Assembly (NCBI GenBank): GCA_030847615.1
Contig: JAUMIR010000004.1
Location: forward strand, 69,347,001-69,411,000
Reading direction: 5' to 3'
DNA from: Gambelia wislizenii
Taxonomy: Eukaryota; Chordata; Lepidosauria; Squamata; Crotaphytidae
Length of the DNA: 64,000 nucleotides
The first letter of the stretch is position 1; every line of letters begins with the position of its first letter. Under the pieces are notes generated by a model, which was given only the letters and a program-made list of their open reading frames with translations, was not told the DNA's origin and searched no databases. Shown in pieces: positions 35,303 through 46,249 of this stretch. The position numbers and the translations under genes were made by a program.

Positions 35303-35640
35303 TTGGTCTCCAAAGGTGTAAATAAACTGACACTTGCATGCTGGAACATCAGAACCATGCAAGACTCTGAAGATAGTGGACGGCCTGAGCATCGTTCTGC
35401 TCTAATAGCCCATGAACTATCACGACTTAATATTGACATTGCTGCTCTTAGTGAAGTTTGTCTCCATGAGGAAGGCACCCTTAAAGAACAGGGCACCAGC
35501 TACACACTTTTACTGGTCTGGAAAACCCAAAACCGAAAACAATCTTTCAGGAGTAGGCTTTATGATTAAAAACTCCATTGCTTCCAAATTCAAAACCTTG
35601 CCAACAGGACATTCTAATCACATTATTGCCTTATGCCTCG
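35303..35640 (+). pseudogene. LINE APE endonuclease, N-terminal fragment
   Basis: The frame from 35303 reads LTLACWNIRTMQD, RSALIAHELSRLNIDIAALS and EEGTLKEQGTSYT, the first strands of an apurinic-type endonuclease, with a catalytic Asn in the WNIRT block. A frameshift near 35510 moves the reading to the next frame, where YWSGKPKTENNLSGVGFMIK continues the domain. After about 35640 the rest of the endonuclease (including its GDFN and SDH boxes) and the front half of the RT are missing. Confidence 0.83.
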
Positions 35641-35669
35641 CTCATGTTGTTCTCTTTAGACACTGTGAG

Positions 35670-36965
35670 CAGAAAAGGTCTGTGGCAGATCCTGGAAAGA
35701 CTAGGATGTCCCCTAAATTCCTTAAAATGATTAACTTGCTAAACGAGGGCCAGCGCGGTCAACTCACATATGGTGATGCTCTTTCAGAGCCCTTTCTAAT
35801 AACTAATGGAGTGAAGCAAGGTTGTGTTCTTGCGCGAACTTTATTTACAATCTTCTTCAGCATGATGCTCCAAAGGGCTACGGCAGAGCTTAAAGAAGAC
35901 GACGGCATCTATATACGTTACCGTACTGATGGTAGCTTGTTTAACTTAAGCTGTCTGAGGGCTCACACTAAGACTCTAAACTATCTAGTCCATCAGCTGC
36001 TCTTCGCTGATGCTGCTTCCCTTGTTGCCCACACAGAAGCAGCTCTGCAGCACCTAACATCCTGCTTCGCAACAGCTGCAGAGCTCTTTGGGCTGGAAGT
36101 CAACCTGAAGAAAACGGAAGTTCTTTACCAGCCTGCACCACAGGACGAACACCACCATCCCCACAATGCCGTCAGCAAATCTGTGCTCAAGTCCGTTCAG
36201 CAGTTCACCTACCTGGGAAGCATCATCTTCTCAGATGCCAAGATTGACAAAGAGATCGATGACAGATTAGCAAAGGCATATAGCGCATTTGGAAGACTTC
36301 ACAAAAGAGTTTGGAGTAATAAACATCTGAGGCAAAGCACAAAAATCAGTGTGTATAGAGCCACTGTACTGTCTATTCTCCTTTATGGATCTGAAACATG
36401 GGTCACCTATTGCCACCACCTATGACTCCTTGAACACTTTCATCAGCGCTGTATAAGCACAATCCTAAATATACACTGGACTGACTATGTGATGAATGTT
36501 GCTGTCCTTGAGCAAGCAGGGATCACCAGCATTGAGGCCATGATATTGAGAACACAGGTGCACTGGGCAGATCACGTTTCTAGGATGGAGGACCATCGCC
36601 TCCCAAAAATAGTACTCTGCGGTGAACTCGCCACGGGTCAGCGTAAGAGGGGCGCTCCAAAAAAGCGATACAAGGACTCCCTGAAACAACATCTCAGGCT
36701 TGGCCAAACTGACCACCCACAATGGTCTGCCCTGGCCTCACATCAGGAGGCATGGAGATGCACTATCCACAATGCTGCAGCCTTATTTGAGAACTCACAC
36801 CGAACAAGTCTTGAAGAGAAACGACAACGCAGAAAGAATCACAACCCGGAAACATCACTCAAGGAGACCTTCTGCTGTGCTTTCTGCAACTGGATTTGTT
36901 TATCTCGGATTGGCCTTTTTAGTCATCAGCGCGCTTGCAGAAAGCGCGCGATGAATCCTTCCTGA
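35670..36965 (+). pseudogene. LINE reverse transcriptase C-terminal half and zinc knuckle
   Basis: One frame (continuing from 35412) holds TNGVKQGCVLARTLF, QLLFADAASLVAHT, VNLKKTEVLYQP, FTYLGSIIFSDAKID and ILLYGSETW. The catalytic FADD box reads FADA, so the second Asp is lost. A TGA at 36423-36425 interrupts the frame. It sits where the family usually has Arg, as expected from a CGA to TGA change at a methylated CpG. The same frame resumes (36489-36965) with QVHWADHVSRMEDHRLPK and RRYKD-like KKRYKDSLK. It ends in C-x2-C-x12-H-x3-C (CAFC ... HQRAC), the family zinc knuckle. Confidence 0.85.
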
Positions 36966-36985
36966 ATCTTCGTTTGCGAAGAAAA

Positions 36986-37858
36986 GCCAGAGACAAAAGC
37001 CCATGCTCCCGCATTCCCCCTCAAATGTGTCTGGGTTTGTGATTGAACTGAGAGCCAATCCATCACTGAAGCCTGGCTTCTACCCAATATTACTCCACCC
37101 ATCCCATATCTGCTGTTCAATCTGGTCTATAAGATGGTACATGTGTGGCAAGCGGCCTTCTATGCAGGCTCACCTGCACTAAGACACCTAGGATTGCCAG
37201 GAGTATGGGATCTTGGAAACAACCAGGATCCAGCAGTGAATTATGGGCTCTCCCCTATAGATATGGGTGATGCATTAGAATCACTAGCAAATCTAGAAAA
37301 ATCTAGTATGGATTGGCAAACTGATATGAGTATGCATTAATCTAGATCAAGTGTCAGCCAGCAAATAAAACTCAGAACCACTGGGTTATTCTTCTGATCT
37401 CTGCCAGGTACCTACCCCATATAAAGCCCAAAGTTACTATAAACTGGGGGGAAAACAAGGGTGGGGGCAGTAGCAAAGCAAAAGAATGAACAAGCTCTTG
37501 CACATGTTTTTGAAGGCACTGAGAACCTTTCCAACCTACAGATGTAATGTTTAATTGACTACTTGGTTTGTTTAAATGAATTGCTGTACAGCTCTTCTGA
37601 TCAGTAAAAAAGAACCTATGGGTGACAGAAAGCATTGCAGAGAAGGCATTTTTCCTGCTACAGACAAAAAGAAAAAAAAAGAAATGTCTCCTCTATAGTG
37701 ATATCTGCTAATATGAATTCAGGAGTTTATCTCCAATTTTAATCTTAGCAAATCGATCAAAGATCCCCAGACAAGAAATAATGCTGTTTTCCTCAGAATA
37801 CTTAATTGCATTGTTCATGGACAGATTCATCTGATTAAATCAACTAAGACTGCTTTAA
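36986..37858. other. Intronic sequence, nothing recognised
   Basis: Between the LINE 3' end and the L1 target duplication; no recognised core. Confidence 0.55.
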
Positions 37859-37871
37859 ATCATCTAGCAGG

Positions 37872-38839
37872 GAGAATACAAAATTAGATGAATTAATATA
37901 TGATAAAAAAGGGAAGTTATTATCTAGAATTTCTAAGATATTGTTAAAACTGAATTTAGAGCAGGAAAGAATAAAACCACATATGGTGAAATGGGTGCAA
38001 AATTTTGGCCATGTAATTTTTCCTGATCATTGGGAAGCATCGTGGAATAAAAACCTGGCATTTTCTAGAAGCTACAATATAAAAGAAAATTATTATAAGA
38101 TGCTATTTAGGTGGCATCTAACACCTGAAAAGTTAGCAAAAATTTATACGAATTCTTCGGATGAGTGTTGGAGATGCAAGACGACAATGGGAACTTTTTA
38201 CCATATGTGGTGGAAGTCGGAAGAAACTCAGAAATACTGGCGGAAAATACATTATCTTGTTACTAAAACCTTGAATATTAACTTCAAATGTGAATCCGAA
38301 TTATATCTACATGTTACACAATATAAATAAAACAGATAAGGAAAGATGGGGTAAGATACTTTTGTACATGATAACGGCAGCAAGAATAGTATTTACCAAA
38401 AAGTGGAAAAATCAGAATATACCATTAATGGAAGAATGGATGCTGAAGCTTTATGACATGTACGAGATGGACAGAATGACAATGATGTTAGATGATAAGA
38501 AAACAACAAAAAGTACGGTATAGAGGATTGGCAGATTCTCACCCCACTGTGGAGAGAAAAATGGGGAGAAATAGCAACAATGAGCTTTGAATAAAAATAG
38601 CACCAAATGCTAATTGTAATAAAGGGAAAATAGAAGGAATTAAAGTATAGAGAGAAGTGGGAGTATCATTATGTAAATATTAACACTTGATGGGAAGAAA
38701 GTAGGAAGGTTTTTTTGTTGATGTTGCTGATGTTTGTTTAGATGTTGACTTAGATGTGTATGTAAATATGGTGTCGTTTTTGTTGAACAGTTTGTTCTAT
38801 TTTATATATTCTATGTAAAATGAATTCATCATCATCATC
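37872..38839 (+). mobile_element. L1 LINE, 5'-truncated, 13-bp target duplication
   Basis: The duplication ATCATCTAGCAGG lies at 37859-37871 and 38840-38852. The body starts in ORF2 and ends in an (ATC)n tail at about 38826-38843, the hallmarks of target-primed reverse transcription. The 3' UTR (about 38524-38825) has a TTTTATATATTCTATG end. Confidence 0.93.
37895..38523 (+). pseudogene. L1 ORF2 C-terminal end
   Basis: 37941-38330 shows NYYKMLFRWHLTPEKLAKIY, CWRCKTTMGTFYHMWW and YWRKIH, the L1 ORF2 C-terminal domain with its C-x2-C ... H pattern. A frameshift near 38325 leads to 38330-38523 with AARIVFTKKWKNQNIPLMEE and WMLKLYDMYEMDRMTM, the L1 end. Endonuclease and RT are absent because of 5' truncation. 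Confidence 0.9.
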
Positions 38840-38852
38840 ATCATCTAGCAGG

Positions 38853-38986
38853 CTTACTTCTATCTGAGAAAACACCCAACATTTCTAGATTTTCAATACT
38901 GCTCCAACACTTATAAGTTATGTTAGTGATGTGGGTCTCTAAAAACAATTTCTAGAATTAGGAAAAGATGTACACTGCAACAAAAT
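38853..38986. other. SRGAP2 intron just downstream of the exon
   Basis: Only about 130 bp separate the L1 insertion from the splice donor of the exon. No other feature is seen. Confidence 0.6.
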
Positions 38987-38992
38987 AATTAC
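38987..38992 (-). promoter_or_regulatory. SRGAP2: Splice donor of the SRGAP2 exon
   Basis: Minus strand reads AAAAAG then GTAATT at the exon end. The exon leaves in phase 0 after a Lys codon. Confidence 0.9.
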
Positions 38993-39155
38993 CTTTTTGA
39001 AAAGTCGTCCAGAGTCTTCACTGACTTGAACAAACCGAGGGATAATGTTGTTCAGATAGATGTCACTCAAGGTGGTGTGGTCCCTGCTCTCCCGCTTCAC
39101 CTGGTTTAAGAGGAGGTTCCAGCAATTGACAGGTGAAAGAACATTTTGATCCTTC
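38993..39155 (-). CDS. SRGAP2: SRGAP2 internal exon (F-BAR domain)
   Basis: One 163-bp exon of SLIT-ROBO Rho GTPase-activating protein 2. The full protein is cytoplasmic and membrane-associated; its F-BAR domain shapes the membrane and the RhoGAP domain acts on Rac1, in neuronal migration and spine maturation. The exon reads KDQNVLSPVNCW, NLLLNQVKRESRDHTT, LSDIYLNNIIPRFV and QVSEDSGRLFKK. It fits SRGAP2 better than the paralogues: SRGAP1 and SRGAP3, as I remember them, differ at NCWY, at the QVKRES position and at IIPRFV. The first base completes a Lys codon from the previous exon, so the entering intron is phase 2; the exon leaves in phase 0. No stop or indel is present. Flanking exons were looked for by expected protein motifs and not found, so the introns on both sides are large. 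A processed copy is excluded by intact splice sites on both sides. Confidence 0.95.
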
Positions 39156-39175
39156 CTGCAAGGAAACAGAGTCAC
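39156..39175 (-). promoter_or_regulatory. SRGAP2: Splice acceptor of the SRGAP2 exon
   Basis: Minus strand reads GACTCTGTTTCCTTGCAG directly before the exon: a pyrimidine-rich tract and an AG. Confidence 0.9.
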
Positions 39176-39385
39176 AATATGATTTTTCTTCTCAAGTTGG
39201 GCAAAATCTAATATTGTTCAAGCAGACTTCCACACCCTTCTTGTGTCACATTCTGGAACAGATTTTGCAAGTGTAGTCCCTCCCCATTCCACTGGAAGCC
39301 ATCCTATTGATGGAAGAGACTAACAGGATCCAACGTATAGCTCTTGAAATCGAAGCAAAAACGATGTAATACCTTTGAAGAATTG
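39176..39385. other. SRGAP2 intron upstream of the exon
   Basis: Nothing recognised. Confidence 0.5.
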
Positions 39386-39575
39386 TTCTTGTTGTGCCTT
39401 CAAGTTGATTCTGAATTATGGTGACCCTATCATACAGTTTTCTTGACAAGATTTATTCAAACGATTTGCCATTGCCTTTCGCTTATGTTGAGAGAATATG
39501 ACTTGCCCATGGTCACCCGGTGGGTTTCCTGGTCTCTCGGAATACTAGTCCAACCTTCAAATCACTACTCTACAA
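39386..39575 (-). mobile_element. Sauria SINE, degraded copy 3
   Basis: Reverse orientation: GTTGTGCCTTCAAGTTG, GGTGACCCTATCATAC, TTTTCTTGACAAGATTT and GTCACCCGGTGGGTTTCC are the complemented tail-to-head blocks of the SINE. Confidence 0.85.
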
Positions 39576-40239
39576 GAGCTCCCCCTTATAATACTACCTT
39601 GCAATAATACCTTACAACACTGAAATTTTCTAATGCAAAAAAATAGGAAGTTACCAGAGGAATCTGAGGAAATGATATGTTCTATAGACGTTACAATACC
39701 AGTTCTCTTAGCACTCTGTAAGATCTCTTTAAAAACTCTTGCCTTTTGGAATTTATGTACCACCTTTCACTGAAAAGGACTCAGAGAAGCTTCCAACATA
39801 AATACTAATAAAAGCACCTTTTAAAAAAACAGTAAGCCTCTGAGCCTTAATAAAGATAAAGAAATAAAAAAACAACATTGTACAAGAAGTAAAACATATA
39901 GTTATTGGTAAATGATACAGAATGATCATCTTCAAAATGCTATAATCTCTCTTCCTAATGTAGAGTCTGAATTATATTTTAATAGGTCTGACTCTATAAT
40001 CATTAATAATGGAGAAACACTGGATGCCATCTGGAGAGTAAGTTACAGATCTACAAAATTATAATCCTGTGAACTGTGAACTGTAGTCTTTCAGAAATTA
40101 AATGTTCAATATGAAGGAACAGAAAATAAAGCATCACATTCTCATGTTCTCATGGCCATATTTATTTCCCATGAGAGCAGCCATAATGTCAAAATGGGAC
40201 GTTGTATGAATGCTCGCTTAATCAAAATTTATTCTTACA
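39576..40239. other. Intronic sequence
   Basis: About 39740-39800 (TTTATGTACCACCTTTCACT) resembles a reversed L2 3' end. Nothing else recognised. Confidence 0.5.
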
Positions 40240-40425
40240 GCAAAGAGACTTGGAGGAGTGGGGCAAGTGCAGGCTATGTAGCTGCATGCAGTCTCCAGGT
40301 ACAATTTTTTAAATTGCCCTCAAATGCCCCTAGAGAGAATGAGGCATTTGGGGGAGGGTAGGCATTTTTTGTCCAGGGCACCTTTTTTTCTAAAAGTGAC
40401 CTAGAAATTGACTTCTAAGAGGAAA
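40240..40425. repeat. Unclassified repeat related to 34080-34325
   Basis: Shares GCTGCATGCAGTC and AAATGCCCCTAGAG ... GGCATTTGGGG blocks with the repeat at 34080. Degraded. Confidence 0.45.
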
Positions 40426-41986
40426 GCTAATTGAATTCAGTAGTATTTTTGAACAGACAGGTAGAGAGATCTGTGCTGTAAAAAGTTTTCAGCCATTTAC
40501 TTGGCATTCCAAAAATTAATATTTTTGAGAATGTTTCCAAAGGATGGATTGGCAAGGCAGGTATAAGCATAGTGAACAGTGTTCCACTGTCCAGGAAGTC
40601 AAGACAGAAAGCGGGGAAACCACTATCAAAGCACATGTAAAATTATAAAGTTCTGAATTCTGGCCGCTATATCCCTGGTAAAGTATAAGAAGAATGACTG
40701 CCCATGAATGTCAACTTCTCATCCATCTCCAAGTTTGCCTACATGTACTGTTAATTTTTCTAGTACTAGTACTCACAGCAGAGTACTAGATAAAGCACAT
40801 GTAATCTCACTGCATGGATGAGAAACTGAAATGTTACTCACCTGATTTTAATTTAGCTGGAGTTTAAAATTTTATTGCAGAAAATTGTGTTAATTCTGGG
40901 ATAAATGAAGGTTCCAAAAATTTAAAACAGTAGCTAACAGATCATATTTATGACTCAGTGTTATTTTAGGTTGCACAAATATGCATGAACTGTGGATCAC
41001 ACTGCCTGAATATCAACTCAACAATCAAATTGAAACTGGACAATCAGATCCTAACTGCTCAAATGTGTTTAATGAAACACAGTTTAACTAAATATTTTAA
41101 AAGCCACTTTGTGTTTAGAACCTTTAACCCTATCTGTTTCCTTTTCCTCCAGTATTGACTCTCTCTAGCCCAGTAAATTTAGGCAAAAATCAAGAGCTCA
41201 GTTCTAAAACAACATTTTAAAAGTCATTCTGAAAACGTTTTTTCTTTTATGCTTATGAGGACTGCCAGCCCTCTCCCCCATTCCCTAAGTAAATCTGCTT
41301 AATTTGAGTGACCCCCCCCAAAAATGAAACCACAGACAGTGTGATCCTACCTTCTTTGTCACCTCACTGTGGACAACCACAGTAAATGTGCCACAGAGAC
41401 ACATCCTATGGAGTTCTAATAAAGAGCACAGCCCTTGATGAGTTAGGGCACCAACAACTCAAAAAAAGGTTGGCTGAAGTACAGCTAGTTTCCCCATACT
41501 GACAGGAGCAATTGATTGCAGGGTTTATGCAGGAGCTTCCTTCCCATTACAATGCTGTACTAAGGAAGCCCCTTTTCTATTTTCAGGTTACTCTGTAGGC
41601 AGTATGTACATGTGTGTATTTTACATCTCCTTTCAAGCTAAAGATTTTCAAAGAATTCTGGACCACATGCCATGCTTGCCAGAGGGCAATGCCACACTCA
41701 CAGTGACAAACAAGATTTGTTGAAGCCATTGAAGCTATATTTCTTCTCTATAAACCATTGTGATCTTATCAGTTATGGTCACACATTGGTTATTTGGTGT
41801 GTGCTATACCTGGTAGTACAGTAGCAGTGCAGAAGGGGTTTGGGACTGCCTCCATGCTGTATCACTCCTTCTACATACTAGCCATATGCAGAGCCTTTTG
41901 TGGAAGTTTCAATAACAAACATGTGGTATAGGATCACTTAAACTGACACCAAAACCTGCTGTGAGACTTCACTATTGCCTGGGCTT
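40426..41986. other. Intronic sequence, nothing recognised
   Basis: No coding or repeat core identified. Confidence 0.55.
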
Positions 41987-42229
41987 TGTTGCTGTGTGCC
42001 TCCAAGTCATTTATGACTTATGGTAACCCTAAGGCAACACTATCATGGAGTTTTCTTGGCAATATTTGTTTAGAGGGGGTTTGCCATTGCCTTGTTCTGA
42101 GGTTGAAAAGGTGTGACTTGCCCTAGGTCACCCATGGGGCTTCCATGGCTGAGTGGGGATTCAAACCCTGGTCTCCCGGATTCAAAACCTGGTCTCCAAT
42201 ATTCAGACCACTACACCACACTGGCTCTC
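41987..42229 (-). mobile_element. Sauria SINE, copy 4, with duplicated B box
   Basis: Reverse orientation with the complete order: GTGTGCCTCCAAGTC, GGTAACCCTAAGG, TTTTCTTGGCAATATTTG, GGGGATTCAAACCCTGG and ACTACACCACACTGGC. The B-box block GGATTCAAACCCTGGTCTCC (from about 42158) is repeated in tandem as GGATTCAAAACCTGGTCTCC (from about 42178). Confidence 0.93.
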
Positions 42230-43261
42230 AAAAGACAAAAAAGGAAAAAAAGATGTGGAAAGGCACTAGAAATCTACACCATTTGTTGTCCATCTTAACT
42301 CAAGTGCTACAATACTGACAACAATAGAAGAACTGCAGTAGCAGAACCTAGTATTTCAACACTAAACGCCTTAAATACAATTCACTGGGGAGCTCACCTG
42401 CAGGCTCCAACAAACTGAACAGGACCATGCAGTTGTAGAGGTCTTGTACAGCTCCCATTATTTTAAAAGGGGATTTCACTGCAGATTTTAGCAGTGGCTT
42501 GTACCTCTAACTTATTAACTTGGCTGGATTACTTTATTTCCTTTTATCATTTGTTTACATGTGTCCCTTTTCCCCACTGCATTGTGTAATGCTTGGAAGG
42601 CACAATAATAAAAATATTTTCTTAAAGCCAGGCTATGGTAGGAATGTATCCAGCAGCTCAGACCACTCAGCTCATCTGGAATTAAATAAAGGAAGACTAT
42701 TGATTTTTCTCCCTTCCCTAGAGAAAGTCACATTATTATTATTTTTCCTTTAGAAGGTGGGTGGGTAGAGAGAAGGAGAAAAGGCTGAGCATCTAGATCA
42801 AAGCAATCACATAGATTGATGCATGCTAAAGATTTATGTGGATGACAGCTGACAAAACCACCATGCTTCTTCTGGCAAGAGAAAGTTTGAAACAAATTTG
42901 CTGGCTTGCTTCTGATACCACATGTTCAACTCCCTAGTTGAAAAGAAAACACCTTCAAGTTTTGCACTCCAGAACTAAAGACAAAAAAGAATACGGTATC
43001 TTAGTGATTCTTATCTTAACTAAACTCACATAAGTAACTAGCTGCTGTCAAAACTCAGTACTAATGCAACAGTAAACACATTACTCTTAGTTTGAGATCT
43101 GATGGTCACCAATTATCAGATTTCTAATGTAGCAGTTCCCTATGGTGGATGTGGTTCAGTCTGAACCCTAGACACATGGGAATCTAGGAGGCAGGCATCA
43201 GTGAGAGGAGAACCACACTTGTTCTATACAAAAAAATCAACAAAGTAACATTTTCTCGCCA

Positions 43262-43302
<41 letters not shown>

Positions 43303-44168
43303 TAAGAAATACTTAGCAAAGGAAAATATCAAGGCTGCTATATCTGAACTAGAATTTTAATAAAAAGATTCCTCCACCACCACAAATGTGGTGCAATCCC
43401 AATAAATAAACACCCTATTCTGTTGTTAGCAGATAACAGAAGTTTCCTACCATGAACTCTGCTAATTTTCCTAGAAATGTTAAGACTAAAGATGACTGCT
43501 TACTTCCATTGTTCTTCCTGTGCCAGGAAGAAAGCCGGGATGAGGGGTGGGGAGCTGCTCTATAGTAAAAGGCAGATTAATTTCATTTAGACAAAAGAAC
43601 AGACCAGGAGAATGCCGCTTTCAAAGTAGCTGATCTGGCAGTGTTTCTTGCCCTGTGAAAAATACCACAGGAAATGACTGAAGTTTGCAATCTGGACTGT
43701 TTGAGGGTTTCACATATAAGGGAAGTGAGAGAGCTGGGGTGATTCAAAGCTATGACTAGTTTTGAATGCCAAAAGAAGAAGCATGTATGTGGGGGGAGGG
43801 AATGTGCTCTCATTCTCTGGACTTGTATATGTGTTCTCCTAGTACAGATAAAAGCCAACAAAAGGATCAAAAGGCAACATTCCCTGAACTTGACAATAAG
43901 CTGGCCAGGGAACAAACATATTCACTTGGTTACACACAAATATTAAAAATAGCAAAACCACCTACCACACTGTATTTATACTCTTCCACAATGATTATAG
44001 GCTTTGCAGTCCTTCAGCCACCTAGCTATGGCTTTTTAATCACACTGTGAGAACATAAAAGGGCTTACAGCAAATGGCTGATACACTTCAACACAACAAT
44101 CTACAGTATTTTGTCAATATCTAGTTTAGGTGTTCTAATGTCACAGAACTGCAGAGTTAACTGGAAAT
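42230..44168. other. Intronic sequence
   Basis: Contains a (CT)n(CA)n tract at 43262-43302. No coding core identified. Confidence 0.55.
43262..43302. repeat. (CT)n(CA)n microsatellite
   Basis: Compound dinucleotide tract. Confidence 0.95.
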
Positions 44169-44176
44169 GCCTATAG

Positions 44177-44372
44177 CAGTGCTACTCAAAGTGGTGGTTC
44201 CTGGAATGGTACTGGTCTCTCAGCCATTGGCTGCCAGTCCCTGGCAAGTTTCCAAAGGAAAACAGAAATAATTGTACTCAATGGGCACAAATATGATACC
44301 AGTCGCAGGTACATTGGTGGTGGTGGTGGGGTAACTGCCAACCCTCCACGTCAGATAACCTGAGAAGCACTG
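44177..44372. mobile_element. hAT (Charlie-like) MITE with 8-bp target duplication
   Basis: The left end CAGTGCTACTCAAAGTGG and right end GAGAAGCACTG are imperfect inverted repeats of the hAT/Charlie type. Flanking octamers GCCTATAG (44169-44176) and GCCTACAT (44373-44380) agree at 6 of 8 bases, as expected for an old 8-bp duplication. Confidence 0.82.
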
Positions 44373-44380
44373 GCCTACAT

Positions 44381-44812
44381 GATATAGGCTTTCAAATTCT
44401 GCCCCTCCTTGGTATAAATTGAGCAGGAACAATTATTTAGGCACAAATAGATATTACTTTCTGTTTAAAAACAGAACAGTGGTTTCTTTACAACATTCCT
44501 AACATCATAAACAAAGGGGTAAACTGAAAGTGAATAGAGAAAATCTGTCCAAGAATAAGAATGGGAGATACATAAGCTGCGCTCTGAATGCAAACAGAAG
44601 GACCTGTTTCCTCAGAGCACTTGTTTAGAATTTAACCTACATTAACAAGGAAGTTCACAGTAGAAGAGTGAATCCAATCTGGATTTTAATCAAAACTTTA
44701 AAGGAACTATCCAAGCCCTGTCTACTCTTCCTTCAATAGATTCAACACCTTGAACTGCTCCTTTAAAATTCAAATTAAAACTCAGAGTGGATTCATCTCC
44801 CCACTGACAACG
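44381..44812. other. Intronic sequence
   Basis: Nothing recognised. Confidence 0.5.
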
Positions 44813-45019
44813 GAAGGACAGGGTGCTTACTTGTAACCATAGATCTTTGAGTGGTCTTCTATGAATTCACACAGCTGGGTTACTCCTGCGCCTGCGCAGA
44901 GCATCAGAATCTTCTAGAAACGCTAGGCAGAATGTGCTTTGATACATTTTTGGCAGTAACTCCGCCCATACCAACAGTCCCTTATAAGGGATTCCCGCCC
45001 AATTCTCCTCAGTTCCTTG
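44813..45019. repeat. DIRS copy B inverted terminal repeat, left
   Basis: Shares with the right repeat, inverted: GGGTTACTCCTGCGCCTGCG, TCTAGAAACGCTAGGCAG and CCCTTATAAGGGATTCCCGC. Confidence 0.92.
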
Positions 45020-45094
45020 AATGACGCTGCAATCTGCAGCATCAGGAACATTAAACATGTTTATATGATGTAGTAGGACATAGAGGGGAGGATG

Positions 45095-45205
45095 GGCGGG
45101 TCTGTGTGAATTCACAGAAGACCACTTGAAGATCTATGTTTACAGCTAAGCAACCTGTTCATCTTCTTCGTGGTCTCTGTGAATCACACAGCTGGGTAGA
45201 CTGGC
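45095..45205. repeat. DIRS copy B internal complementary region (circle-junction template)
   Basis: The first half (GTGTGAATTCACAGAAGACC, then AGATCTATG) is the inverted complement of the left outer edge (CATAGATCTTTGAGTGGTCT and on). The second half (CATCTTCTTCGTGGTCTCTG) is the inverted complement of the right outer edge at 49217-49236. Together the block spells the two ends joined as in a circle. Confidence 0.92.
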
Positions 45206-45377
45206 AAGCTTCACTCCAGGAGGAGGGTATGTCCTACGCATATTGACTCTAATACCATATTACACAGTCAAACCTGAGACTGGGATAGTAATAGCACATT
45301 CTTAAGTAAAACTATTCAAACCACATATATATTCCTATATGAAACCATCAAGTGACTTGGCAAACATGAACACTCAC

Positions 45378-46113
45378 TTATTGAATAGAAGATAACAGTA
45401 CAGCTTTCCCAAAGGCAGTCTCATTCCTGGAACGAGAGTCAAGTCTGTAATGAGAAATAAAAGTCAAAAGTGAAGACCAAGTTGCAGCTCTGCAAATGTC
45501 CTCTAGAGGCACCCCAGAGAGGAATGCTGTCGAAGTGGAGATAGCCCTCGTAGAGTGTCCTCGAATCCGTGACAGTAGAGGCTTCTTTGCCAGTTCGTAG
45601 CAGAGAGCAATGGTCGATGTCACCCCTTCGATAACCTTTGTGGAGAAATGGGCTCTCCGAGCTTTGAGTCAGCATAGGACACAAACAGTCTGGGTGACTT
45701 TCTGAGGGAAGCAATTCTTTGAATGTAGAAAGCAAGAGCCCTCCTGACGTCCATGAGATGGAGGGTACGTTTGAATTCGTCTTTCGGGTCCTGCATCAAA
45801 GCAGGAAGAGTGATGGATTGGTTGAGATGGAAGCTCGACACCACCTTTGGAAAGAAATAAATGTTGGGGTGAAGCACCACTTTGTGCTTATGGAAAGCAG
45901 TGTATGGTGGATCAGATCTCAAGGGACAGAGTTCACCAGTCCGACGTGCTGAAGTGACGGCCACAAGGAAGGCAGTCCTCCAGGACAGAAGTCGCAGATC
46001 AGTAGAAGAAAGGGTTCAAATAGTCGGCAAACCAGCTGCGAGAGGACCAATTCGAGACTCCAAGCCAGGGTTGGCTTGGTTACCGGAGGGTGCAGATTGG
46101 TGTAGACTCTCAA
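45378..46113 (-). pseudogene. DIRS copy B tyrosine recombinase (frameshifted, catalytic residues kept)
   Basis: Three overlapping frames cover one recombinase: VYTNLHPPVTKP at about 46100, TSARRTGELCPLRSD (Arg box) at about 45940, FFPKVVSSFHLNQSI at about 45850, then RGHSTRAISTSTAF (H-x-x-R) and WSSLLTFISHYRLD (Tyr nucleophile) near 45450-45560. Frameshifts near 46015 and 45625 break the reading. The N-terminal SAM-like part is lost together with the RT region. Unlike copy A, all visible active-site positions are kept. Role: integration of the circular DIRS DNA. Confidence 0.88.
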
Positions 46114-46249
46114 AAACTTCTTAACTGTCGCATCAACAAAGAGAGATGGACGACCTCTCGCTTGGAAATCGACAGATATAGCTCCACCTGAATTGCCTCT
46201 GCCATTCTACGACGTTCCTCAGGGAGGTCTTGAATAAACTCATCCATTC

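Larger units (their letters stand above)
34580..36985 (+). mobile_element. APE-type LINE with internal deletion (clade uncertain)
   Basis: A 5' UTR-like region (34580-35300, more GC-rich than its flanks) precedes an endonuclease start and a joined RT half. The encoded protein has the N-terminal pattern LTLACWNIRTMQD and ends in a zinc knuckle. This architecture is shared by a widespread animal LINE group. I cannot decide between an RTE-like and a Vingi/Ingi-like placement. The 3' end falls near 36985. No target duplication was found. Confidence 0.82.
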
